Origin: Candidatus Aenigmatarchaeota archaeon
GTDB taxonomy: Archaea > Aenigmatarchaeota > Aenigmatarchaeia > CG10238-14
NCBI GenBank assembly: GCA_017608955.1
Contig: JAFCEW010000010.1
Location: 1-10,798, forward strand
Direction: 5' to 3'
Length of the DNA stretch: 10,798 nucleotides
The translations under genes and the position numbers were made by a program. This document shows, in pieces, positions 1 through 5,741 of this stretch. Position 1 is the stretch's first letter. Each line of letters opens with the position of its first letter. The notes below the pieces were generated by a model. It saw nothing but the letters and a program-made list of their open reading frames with translations, did not search any database and was not told the origin of the DNA.

Positions 1-1401
1 CGAGACTCATATGGAATTGAAAGTTATATCACTATACGTAAGGCGGTATATCCAAAAAATACTACATCCACTGCTGTAGATCGAGATATAGAGACTATTG
101 AAATAGAAACTATACCTAAATTAATAAAAGATGTTCCTACCGCAGCTGTATTTAGTTTAACAAAAATTCAAGAAATTAAAATTACTACAAATAAAAGAGT
201 ATTATTAACTGAAATAACAATAGAAGAATTAGGAAATTCAACAACCACTAAACCAGAAGGAAAATTATATCAATATATCAATATAACAAAAGTAAATTTA
301 ACTGATTCTGATATAAGCAAAGTAGAAATTAAATTTAAAGTATCTAAATCATGGATTGAAGCAAATAATGTGGACCCGAATACAATAAAGTTAATTAAAT
401 ATTCTAGTAGTAAATGGAATGATATAAATACATCATTAAGATTTTCTGATAATAATTATTACTACTATAATTCAACATCAGATAGTTTGTCGATGTATGC
501 AATAACAGGACAAGAAAAAGTAGTTATACCAGGCATAAAGGAATCAGATTATCTTAATATAACTGCATATCCTACAACAATCTCAATTGAGCAAGGAAAG
601 AATAAAACAGAATCTGTTACTGTTAAGAATATAAACACAACTGTAAATCAATCTGTAAAATTAACAATTACAGATATTAATTCAAGTTGGTATACTGTAA
701 CACCAGATTCTGCTATTATATCACCAAATACAAATAAAATATTTAATATTACTTTCATTATTCCTTCAGACGCAGAAATGAAAGACTATAATATTAAATA
801 TAATGCATCAAGTTCTTATGATTATACAACAGAAAATTTCACTTTATCAATCATTCCTGGTGATGAATTAAAGAAAACTATAAATGAAACATTAGCTAAT
901 TATTCAGCTATTTTTAATGATATAGAAATTGAATATAATGAAACCAAAAATAAAGGAATTAACTCAACTACTTTAGATACTTTATATAATAACTTAAAAA
1001 CTAAATTAAATTCTGCTGTTAGTTTTCGTGATTCAGGTGATTATAAATCTGCTTATAATCTATTGGATGATATTAATGAAGATTTAACAAGAACTCAACA
1101 AGAAATAGATAAAGTAATTAAACAAGAACAAGGTCTGCTAGGATCATTGACTCGAAAAATCATTATATTTACAATTATAGGAGTAATAATAGCATTTATT
1201 ATCTATTTATTCTTACCACCATCAATACAAATATTACCTAAACTAACAAAGAAAGGCAGAAAAGAAATTAGAGAAGAAGGTTTAGTAAAAGACAGATTTG
1301 ATGAAGAATTTGAAGATCTTGAAAAATCAGAGAAAAATATTCAAGGAATTCAAAAAGATAGGTTTGATGAAGAGTTTGAAGAATTAGAAAAAAATCAATA
1401 A
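1..1401 (+). CDS. PGF-pre-PGF domain surface protein with C-terminal membrane anchor (5' partial)
   Basis: The frame is open from base 1, so the true start lies outside the window; the GTG at 370 is internal. The visible 466 residues hold, in order: the end of an upstream domain; a PGF-pre-PGF-like domain (about residues 42-172), with its typical order of KLYQYINIT, a strand ending in SWIE, a short lysine/tryptophan hairpin and a final MYAITG; an Ig-like NEW3-type beta domain (about 184-288); a helical, probably coiled-coil stalk (about 289-385); one membrane helix (about 387-406, nt 1159-1218); and a charged cytoplasmic tail of about 60 residues. There are 18 N-x-S/T sequons before the helix and none after, which fits an exported, N-glycosylated outside part. 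The tail carries KDRFDEEFEDLEK twice, with one D/E change. PGF-pre-PGF proteins often end in a PGF-CTERM sorting signal; this one has a plain anchor and a long tail instead. Role unknown; adhesion or envelope structure is only a guess. Confidence 0.85.
   Translation, partial: RDSYGIESYITIRKAVYPKNTTSTAVDRDIETIEIETIPKLIKDVPTAAVFSLTKIQEIKITTNKRVLLTEITIEELGNSTTTKPEGKLYQYINITKVNLTDSDISKVEIKFKVSKSWIEANNVDPNTIKLIKYSSSKWNDINTSLRFSDNNYYYYNSTSDSLSMYAITGQEKVVIPGIKESDYLNITAYPTTISIEQGKNKTESVTVKNINTTVNQSVKLTITDINSSWYTVTPDSAIISPNTNKIFNITFIIPSDAEMKDYNIKYNASSSYDYTTENFTLSIIPGDELKKTINETLANYSAIFNDIEIEYNETKNKGINSTTLDTLYNNLKTKLNSAVSFRDSGDYKSAYNLLDDINEDLTRTQQEIDKVIKQEQGLLGSLTRKIIIFTIIGVIIAFIIYLFLPPSIQILPKLTKKGRKEIREEGLVKDRFDEEFEDLEKSEKNIQGIQKDRFDEEFEELEKNQ
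1288..1392 (+). repeat. Duplicated 13-residue acidic motif in the cytoplasmic tail
   Basis: Codons at 1288-1326 and 1354-1392 encode KDRFDEEFEDLEK and KDRFDEEFEELEK, separated by nine residues. The DNA copies differ at several third positions, and a leucine is encoded by CTT in one and TTA in the other, while the protein changes only D to E. This suggests an old duplication kept for its protein sequence, probably a docking motif on the inner face of the membrane. Confidence 0.8.
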
Positions 1402-1766
1402 CATTCAGAACAAGACTCTAATGAAGGATATATATCCTTATGTAATTGACAAATCAATTTTCTTTTTCTAATTTCTTTACATATTTTACAAAATTCTGAA
1501 TTTATTTTCAATGCAGTCATATTTCCTCTTGCAATTTTCTTTGCCAATTGCTTTATCATTTTCATTATTTTTTTATCCTTTTCCAATATGTTTACTTTTG
1601 CTCCTCTTGATTCTTTATTATACTGAGAAATAGCTGCTTGTGTTATTCCTAATAATTCTGAAGCTTCCATTTGTGTTAAATTATATGTGGTTAAAAGTTC
1701 TCTTGTTATAAGTGCTCTTATTGCTGGTAATATATAAGATACCACTACTTCACAATAGGGTTTCAT
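1395..1766 (-). CDS. HTH transcriptional regulator with cysteine-rich tail (COG2522-like)
   Basis: A 123-residue protein resembling the archaeal XRE-type HTH family COG2522. The N-terminus (MKPYCEVVVSYILPAIRAL) and the helix-turn-helix (about residues 28-50, with LTQMEASELLGITQAAISQY) are typical: Q43-A-A-I-S-Q48 is the recognition helix. The C-terminus has a C93-x2-C96 pair, C106 and H109, and a C119-x2-C122 pair, which could bind a metal or an iron-sulfur cluster; C5 is also present. That makes a metal- or redox-sensing regulator plausible, but the ligand is not known from the sequence. The ATG at 1766 has an AT-rich TATA-like element about 24 bp upstream and no clear ribosome binding site, so a leaderless mRNA is likely. 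The 3' end overlaps the convergent surface-protein gene by 7 nt (1395-1401). A repeated motif beside its TATA box (1795-1809) suggests autoregulation. Confidence 0.85.
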   Translation of the reverse strand: MKPYCEVVVSYILPAIRALITRELLTTYNLTQMEASELLGITQAAISQYNKESRGAKVNILEKDKKIMKMIKQLAKKIARGNMTALKINSEFCKICKEIRKRKLICQLHKDIYPSLESCSECY

Positions 1767-1784
1767 AAAATATAATTAGAATTT

Positions 1785-1793
1785 TAATATATA
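1785..1793 (-). promoter_or_regulatory. TATA-like element of the HTH regulator gene
   Basis: On the minus strand this reads TATATATTA, centred about 23 bp upstream of the ATG at 1766. This is close to the spacing expected of an archaeal leaderless promoter. No Shine-Dalgarno-like sequence precedes that ATG. Confidence 0.5.
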
Positions 1794-1794
1794 T

Positions 1795-1809
1795 CAGTGT
1801 TATAGAAAG
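1795..1809 (-). promoter_or_regulatory. Candidate operator, copy 1 (CTTTCTATAACACTG)
   Basis: Read on the minus strand, CTTTCTATAACACTG directly adjoins the TATA-like element of the regulator gene. An inverted copy with one mismatch lies at 2220-2234, next to the TATA box of the upstream gene. The core TAACACTGATA is an imperfect palindrome. Position and repetition suggest a protein-binding site; the neighbouring HTH protein is the obvious candidate ligand. Confidence 0.45.
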
Positions 1810-1816
1810 TAATCTA

Positions 1817-2188
1817 CTATTCCAAGATATAAATCTTTGATATATGATTTAAAGCATTTAGAAGAATGTTATTGGCTTCTTCAATAATTTTTTTATATTC
1901 TTCTTTGTTTTTAGAATCACTTTCGTTTAGCTCTTTATAGTCTTGAATGATTATTTTAGTGGCATCATCTAGTTTTTTATCTAAATAGCCATCTTTCACT
2001 CCTTTCTCTATATATGATAATAATAATTGAAACCATGCTGCTCTTATTTTATAATTTTTATCAGAATCAGTACTATGCACAATCTTATCAGGTATTTCAT
2101 CTTTCCAGTCATAAAGTAATTCTTCTATTTTTTTATGATATTCTATCAATTTAAGGCATTCTTTAAAACTTGAAATTTCTTGTAGCAT
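1817..2188 (-). CDS. Hypothetical helical protein
   Basis: A 123-residue protein that I do not recognise. It looks soluble, charged and almost entirely alpha-helical, without membrane segments or catalytic motifs; the middle has an aromatic patch (AAWFQLLLSYIE) and the C-terminal third is a long acidic/lysine helix. I chose the ATG at 2188 although the frame stays open to a TTG at 2284. A near-consensus TATA box (TTTATATA on the minus strand, 2211-2218) is centred 26-27 bp upstream of 2188, the spacing of an archaeal leaderless start, and the longer version would run through this promoter and the one serving the divergent gene. It lies 50 bp upstream of the HTH regulator on the same strand and shares with it the 15-bp candidate operator, so the two may be co-regulated. 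Confidence 0.65.
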   Translation of the reverse strand: MLQEISSFKECLKLIEYHKKIEELLYDWKDEIPDKIVHSTDSDKNYKIRAAWFQLLLSYIEKGVKDGYLDKKLDDATKIIIQDYKELNESDSKNKEEYKKIIEEANNILLNALNHISKIYILE

Positions 2189-2210
2189 AGAGATTGTTAC
2201 CCTTAGGTAG

Positions 2211-2218
2211 TATATAAA
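2211..2218 (-). promoter_or_regulatory. TATA box of the helical hypothetical gene
   Basis: TTTATATA on the minus strand, preceded by the purine-rich AGAAAGA that fits a BRE. It is centred 26-27 bp upstream of the ATG at 2188. This is the best promoter match in this part of the window and decides the start of the gene. Confidence 0.7.
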
Positions 2219-2219
2219 T

Positions 2220-2237
2220 CTTTCTATAACAGTGTTA
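2220..2237 (+). promoter_or_regulatory. Candidate operator, copy 2, with palindrome TAACAGTGTTA
   Basis: CTTTCTATAACAGTG (2220-2234) matches the inverted copy at 1795-1809 at 14 of 15 positions. Its core, TAACA-G-TGTTA (2227-2237), is a perfect palindrome around one central base. It lies in the divergent region between 2188 and 2287, beside the TATA box of the minus-strand gene, so a bound protein could control one or both genes. Confidence 0.45.
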
Positions 2238-2286
2238 AATCTAACATTTAAATATGTAGTTTTTATAAAATAAAGGTTAGACAATT

Positions 2287-2502
2287 ATGTTAGAATATTT
2301 AATGATAGCTTTGGTCGCATTTGCTATAGGAGAAATAAGCCGAAGAGTAAAATTATACTTTGGCGAAAAAGAATTAAAAATAACTGATATTAAAATTTCT
2401 TTATTGCTTTTTATAACATCATTTTTAATACCTAGTTTTGGACTATTTACATTCTCTAGTGGACTAATAGCACATAATTTAATAATAAAAAGAAATATTT
2501 AG
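2287..2502 (+). CDS. Small two-helix membrane protein
   Basis: A 71-residue protein of unknown function. Two hydrophobic segments (about residues 3-17 and 37-57) flank a basic/polar loop containing RRVKLYFGEKELK; the C-terminus is IIKRNI. The positive-inside rule puts both the loop and the tail near the cytoplasm, so the topology is uncertain. The ATG at 2287 has AAGGT at 2273-2277, nine bases upstream, as a weak ribosome binding site; TTTTATAAAA (2261-2270) is TATA-like but closer than usual. It is divergent from the helical hypothetical gene and overlaps the convergent dph6-like gene by 4 nt (2499-2502). Single small genes of this type are easily miscalled, but the amphipathic layout argues that it is real. 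Confidence 0.65.
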   Translation: MLEYLMIALVAFAIGEISRRVKLYFGEKELKITDIKISLLLFITSFLIPSFGLFTFSSGLIAHNLIIKRNI

Positions 2503-3170
2503 GTCAAAATAGCCTTTTCTATTATATATCTTCCACTATTAGTAATACTGTCCCATATTCTTTTTGCTTGTATTATTTTTATTCTCTTTTTAAATATAGG
2601 TCCATTCAGAACAATAGTTTCAAATTCTCCTCCTTCTCCAACAAGAGATAATCCATATTTTTTATTTAATTCTTTCAATTCCTTCAATGTATTATAGTCT
2701 ATTTTTCTACCTAGCCATGATTTATCCAACCCATCTGAAAAAACACCAACTATTCTTACATCAAAATTCAAATCTATTGTGTCTCTAATAAATTTTTCAT
2801 TATCAATATTCCAAAAAGGAAGTATACAATTTAATTTCAATTTTTCACATAAATTTTCGATTCTAGATTTTTGATAATTACTTGCTATCCCACCCGCAAC
2901 TACAGTATCTATATCTAATAATTTCAAGACTTCTTCTAAATCTTTTAATTCTTCTTCTTTTTTTCCAGATGATTTTTTAATTATAATGGGTATTCCTAAT
3001 GCTTCTGCTACCAATTCTATCTTATCTATATTACATGTATGAAACATATATGAATCAGGATTTTCTGAAATTATAGTAACTAAATATTTTACTTTATATT
3101 TTTTTTGTAAGCACCAATGGACAGCCATAACCGAATCCTTGCCTCCAGAAAATAATACAGCTATTTTCAA
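2499..3170 (-). CDS. dph6: Diphthine--ammonia ligase (Dph6 family, PP-loop ATPase)
   Basis: A 223-residue member of the Dph6/MJ0570-type adenine nucleotide alpha hydrolase family, which amidates diphthine to diphthamide on elongation factor aEF2 using ATP and ammonia. The PP-loop SGGKDS is at residues 8-13. Other family signatures are YMFHT (41-45), GGIASNYQKSRIE (93-105), LPFW (117-120) and GEGGEFET (178-185), and the length is normal for the archaeal single-domain form. The start is a TTG at 3170: it places the PP-loop at the usual distance from the N-terminus, and GTGAT four bases upstream (3175-3179) is a good ribosome binding site. It follows the small membrane protein gene by 12 nt and is probably the last gene of the eL33 operon. 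Whether this lineage makes diphthamide depends on dph2 and dph5 elsewhere; a few family members may have other substrates. Confidence 0.85.
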   Translation of the reverse strand: MKIAVLFSGGKDSVMAVHWCLQKKYKVKYLVTIISENPDSYMFHTCNIDKIELVAEALGIPIIIKKSSGKKEEELKDLEEVLKLLDIDTVVAGGIASNYQKSRIENLCEKLKLNCILPFWNIDNEKFIRDTIDLNFDVRIVGVFSDGLDKSWLGRKIDYNTLKELKELNKKYGLSLVGEGGEFETIVLNGPIFKKRIKIIQAKRIWDSITNSGRYIIEKAILT

Positions 3171-3182
3171 TTATATCACAAA

Positions 3183-3374
3183 TTATTTTTTCTTGAGTTT
3201 TTTCCAAAAGTGGATATTTAATAGACCTTGACCTATTATGAAAATCAAAAGTATAGATATTATTGTCATACTTTCTACCATTCCTAGTATTTTCATTGTT
3301 AAATAAATTACAACAAACAATATAATAAGTCCACCAATATATCCTAAATATTCAGTCCAAGATTGTTTATACAT
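3183..3374 (-). CDS. Small two-helix membrane protein between eL33 and Dph6 genes
   Basis: A 63-residue protein of unknown function with two hydrophobic segments (about residues 10-30 and 36-54), a short loop (GMVESM) and a basic C-terminus (KKLKKK) that should be cytoplasmic, so both ends probably face inward. It starts with ATG 24 nt after the eL33 stop and ends 12 nt before the Dph6 start, which implies cotranscription. No Shine-Dalgarno match is obvious upstream. I do not recognise the family. Confidence 0.7.
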   Translation of the reverse strand: MYKQSWTEYLGYIGGLIILFVVIYLTMKILGMVESMTIISILLIFIIGQGLLNIHFWKKLKKK

Positions 3375-3398
3375 AAGAATAATTTGTTATTCTTTAAA

Positions 3399-3659
3399 TT
3401 AAGCTTTTACTTCTATTTTATTTCCTATTGATTGTCCTGGTAAATTCTTTTCAAATTTTGCCCTTAAAGCTCCTTTACAACCATGAACAGCTATTAATTT
3501 TCCTTTAAATTCTTTTCCAGAAGGAGATTTCCAAATTATTTCTTTACCTATAATTTTTTCTGCTTTTTCTTTATTATCAATTCCTTCTACTTCTACTAAC
3601 ATCTGATTAACATTCTGAGTATGTTTTCCTCTTCTATAACTCAATATAATCCCTTTCAT
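3399..3659 (-). CDS. rpl35ae: Large ribosomal subunit protein eL33 (L35Ae)
   Basis: An 86-residue protein with the full set of L35Ae signatures: YRRGKHTQNVNQMLVEVEG (residues 8-26), IGKEIIWKSPSGKEFKGKL (37-55), HGCKGALRAKFEKNLPGQ (59-76) and the final IGNKIEVKA. This is a normal length for the archaeal form. eL33 occurs in Archaea and eukaryotes but not in bacteria, so it is the strongest taxonomic marker here. The ATG at 3659 has GTGAT three bases upstream (3663-3667). Two small genes follow on the same strand with short gaps, so it probably heads the operon. The promoter lies in the 61 bp before it. Confidence 0.95.
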   Translation of the reverse strand: MKGIILSYRRGKHTQNVNQMLVEVEGIDNKEKAEKIIGKEIIWKSPSGKEFKGKLIAVHGCKGALRAKFEKNLPGQSIGNKIEVKA

Positions 3660-3681
3660 GTTATCACAATTTAATTTATTG

Positions 3682-3718
3682 ATTTAAATTTCTTTCTAAT
3701 ATTGAGAATCACAATATT
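3682..3718 (-). promoter_or_regulatory. eL33 promoter region with upstream inverted repeat
   Basis: ATTTAAAT at 3682-3689 is TATA-like, centred 26-27 bp upstream of the ATG, with purine-rich AGAAAGA before it. An inverted repeat follows upstream: AATATTG (3698-3704) and CAATATT (3712-3718) around a 7-base loop. It begins 2 bp past the stop of the preceding gene, so it may be a weak hairpin at that transcript's end or an operator for eL33. If the TATA assignment is right, the mRNA is nearly leaderless and the GTGAT at 3663-3667 would be untranscribed; a second upstream promoter is possible. Confidence 0.45.
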
Positions 3719-3720
3719 TT

Positions 3721-4839
3721 TTAATTTTTCTTTTCTTTTTCTTTTAAAGCTTTAGCTAAATCTCTTATAAGGTTTCTTACATATTCTCTCATTTTGTAAA
3801 CTTCTTTATCTGATAATTTTTCTATTCTTTGTTTTTCTGGCAGATTTTTCATAGATTCTATCCTATTCCATATATCCCAATAATATCCTTCTACAATTTT
3901 TTTATCTATAAATTCTTTTTTGAAAAGTATAGGTATTTCTTCTGGTTTTTTAGGTAATTTATGTATTGTCTTCAATGCTGCTATTGCTGCTTTGTACATG
4001 ACTTCGTGTGTTCTTTCTAATATTTTTTCTTTTTTTCTAAATTCAAGAACAGAAAGTAATTGAAACATCTTTTTTATAAATTCCTCAGATTTTTCAATCC
4101 ATTCATCAACAAATTCTCCTTTTACTTCCATCAATTCCTTATGTTCTATTTTTTTTCTTATATCTATTATATCTCTTAACCAATCAGCATATTTTTGTTC
4201 AAGAATTCCAGGATCAACAAGATGTTTTTTTACTTCATCATATGCTTTTGATGGAACTGGTGGATCAACACCCATAAACATTAGAACTGCTTGTGCTGTA
4301 TTTAACATCGCATAATAACAATCTTCTGCTAACATTAGCAACTTAACAGTCTTTGCCCTCATTAGTTTTTTAGGTGCACCTTCCATATAACTTTCTATAG
4401 CTTCTCTTGTTGCTGGTATTTTTCCAGTGTTTAATAATCTTTTAACTGGCATAAAGAATCCGGCATCATAAACTGGTTCACCTTCTTTAATGAAATTATA
4501 TATAATAGGATGACAAACACGAGCATAATCCCAAAATTCTGTTAAAGTATAAGATGGTTGAATAGAAATTTCTTCTCCAGTTTTTTTTGCTATTTTTTCT
4601 AAATCATCGTCTATTTTAGATTTTTTCGCCTCTGAAATAGGAGCTTGAGTATCATCTAATATAACAAATATGTCAAGATCTGATTTTGGTTTAAATTCTC
4701 CTCTTGCAACAGAACCCATTACAACAATACATTTCACTATATTACCATATTTTTTCAGGACTTCGTTTTTGAATTGTTCAACTTTTTTTAATTTATCTGC
4801 TTTTGTTTCTTTTTTTTCTATTTTTTTCTTTTCAGACAT
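3721..4839 (-). CDS. MNT-HEPN fusion protein, HEPN motif intact
   Basis: A 372-residue protein. After a lysine-rich start comes a minimal nucleotidyltransferase (MNT) domain (about residues 22-100), with GSVARGE at 42-48 and the metal-binding pair D54/D56 in SDLDIFVI. The expected third carboxylate strand reads EISIQ, so that residue is unclear. A linker with VYDAGFFMPVKRLL follows, then a helical HEPN-like domain (about 155-260) with R228-K-K-I-E-H233, a clean R-x4-H motif of the kind used by HEPN ribonucleases. A further helical region (270-372) may be a second, HEPN-like bundle without the motif. Separate MNT and HEPN proteins form toxin-antitoxin pairs in which MNT modifies and silences HEPN; here the two are fused, so self-regulation is an inference. 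It starts 5 nt after the stop of its paralogue, so they are cotranscribed. Housekeeping RNA processing is an alternative role. Confidence 0.75.
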   Translation of the reverse strand: MSEKKKIEKKETKADKLKKVEQFKNEVLKKYGNIVKCIVVMGSVARGEFKPKSDLDIFVILDDTQAPISEAKKSKIDDDLEKIAKKTGEEISIQPSYTLTEFWDYARVCHPIIYNFIKEGEPVYDAGFFMPVKRLLNTGKIPATREAIESYMEGAPKKLMRAKTVKLLMLAEDCYYAMLNTAQAVLMFMGVDPPVPSKAYDEVKKHLVDPGILEQKYADWLRDIIDIRKKIEHKELMEVKGEFVDEWIEKSEEFIKKMFQLLSVLEFRKKEKILERTHEVMYKAAIAALKTIHKLPKKPEEIPILFKKEFIDKKIVEGYYWDIWNRIESMKNLPEKQRIEKLSDKEVYKMREYVRNLIRDLAKALKEKEKKN

Positions 4840-4844
4840 TTACA

Positions 4845-5699
4845 TCAATCTATTTCTTTTAATTCTTCTGGTAATAATTTCTTCATTCTTTCTATTATAT
4901 CTGTTGCAAGTACCAATGCTTTTTTTAAATAATCTATGTCAGGATTTTCTATGATTTTATGATCAACATCTTTCCACATTTTATCTAATTCCTTGTATTT
5001 ATTGATATATATTTTTTCTAATCCCTTTTCCTTTACTAATTTTTCTAATAAAGGTGGAATATGTTTTTGATCAGGCGTCTCTTTATAATAATACATTGCA
5101 ACTGCTTGGCATGCATCTGTTGCTGCATATCTAAGATCAAATATCATTGTTTTAAATGTTAGTTCTATTTTTTTGATATGTGCTTCTGCTGATTTTATCT
5201 TTATTCCAATTGTTTCATCGCTTGGGGGAAGAAGACCAGCTTTTAACATTCTTTGAACAGGCTTTACAAATCCTGTATCATATATAACAAGCCCAGCACG
5301 TAGATAATTAAATAACTCAGGAGAACCTCTTTTTATCCATTGCCAAAATTCTGTTAGATTTGTAGTTTGAATATGAATGTCTTTTAATTGTGTCCCTAAT
5401 AATTGTATTTGTGCTGCTATTCTTTCTGTATCTTCTGATGATTTTGTTGCTGTATCATCAAGAATTACCCAAGTATCTATATCAGATCCTTTTTTCATTT
5501 CTCCTCTTGCAGCAGAGCCAAATATAAGAACTGATTTAACTAAATCTCCGTAATTTTTTCTTATAAGATTTGTAAATTCTATAACTTGAGGAAAATTGTC
5601 TTTGGTTGGTTGTTTATTTTGTTTTTCTATATCTTCTTTTTTTAGAGATAATGGTGCTTCTAATTCCTTTGAAAGTTCTTCTTCAAATTTCATAGCCAT
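4845..5699 (-). CDS. MNT-HEPN-like paralogue, HEPN motif degenerate
   Basis: A 284-residue paralogue of the next gene, sharing the order KNYGDLVKSVLIFGSAARGE, SDIDTWVILDDT, LTEFW and the linker IYDTGFVKPVQRMLKAGLLPP. The nucleotidyltransferase core is about residues 40-115, with G61-S62 and D73/D75; the third acidic residue is unclear (KDIHIQ). The helical HEPN-like region (about 165-275) keeps H247 but has tryptophan where the partner has the catalytic arginine (MWKDVDHK against DIRKKIEH), so it is probably inactive as an RNase. This looks like a duplicated pair with one regulatory or scaffolding member. Two ATGs compete: 5699 and, two codons on, 5693. AAGGATGA ends one base before the first and about six before the second, so M3 (5693) fits the ribosome binding site better. 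A TATA-like element lies at 5731-5740. Confidence 0.72.
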   Translation of the reverse strand: MAMKFEEELSKELEAPLSLKKEDIEKQNKQPTKDNFPQVIEFTNLIRKNYGDLVKSVLIFGSAARGEMKKGSDIDTWVILDDTATKSSEDTERIAAQIQLLGTQLKDIHIQTTNLTEFWQWIKRGSPELFNYLRAGLVIYDTGFVKPVQRMLKAGLLPPSDETIGIKIKSAEAHIKKIELTFKTMIFDLRYAATDACQAVAMYYYKETPDQKHIPPLLEKLVKEKGLEKIYINKYKELDKMWKDVDHKIIENPDIDYLKKALVLATDIIERMKKLLPEELKEID

Positions 5700-5730
5700 T
5701 CATCCTTTTACTTCTATTAATATCAATAAA

Positions 5731-5740
5731 CTTTATATAA
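5731..5740 (-). promoter_or_regulatory. Promoter of the MNT-HEPN gene pair
   Basis: TTATATAAAG on the minus strand lies immediately after the stop of the TIM-barrel gene and 37-43 bp upstream of the two possible starts. It predicts a short leader of about 10-20 nt containing AAGGATGA. The pair may therefore be transcribed separately as well as by read-through from the upstream genes. Confidence 0.5.
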
Positions 5741-5741
5741 T

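Noticed and set aside
370..372. GTG as the start of the first gene
   Set aside because: The frame is open back to base 1 and the upstream codons complete the PGF-pre-PGF domain, so the gene is simply cut by the window edge.
2189..2284. Longer N-terminus of the helical protein from TTG 2284
   Set aside because: This stretch holds a near-consensus TATA box and a palindrome, and the ATG at 2188 has ideal leaderless spacing.
4795..4835. T-rich run as a transcription terminator
   Set aside because: It is the complement of lysine codons in the N-terminus of the downstream NTase-HEPN gene. Similar T-runs occur throughout the minus-strand genes, so composition explains them.
4670..4954. Plus-strand frame over the ends of the two NTase-HEPN genes
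   Set aside because: It is the complement of well-supported coding sequence. The serine/phenylalanine-rich translation is typical of an antisense shadow of lysine/glutamate-rich genes.
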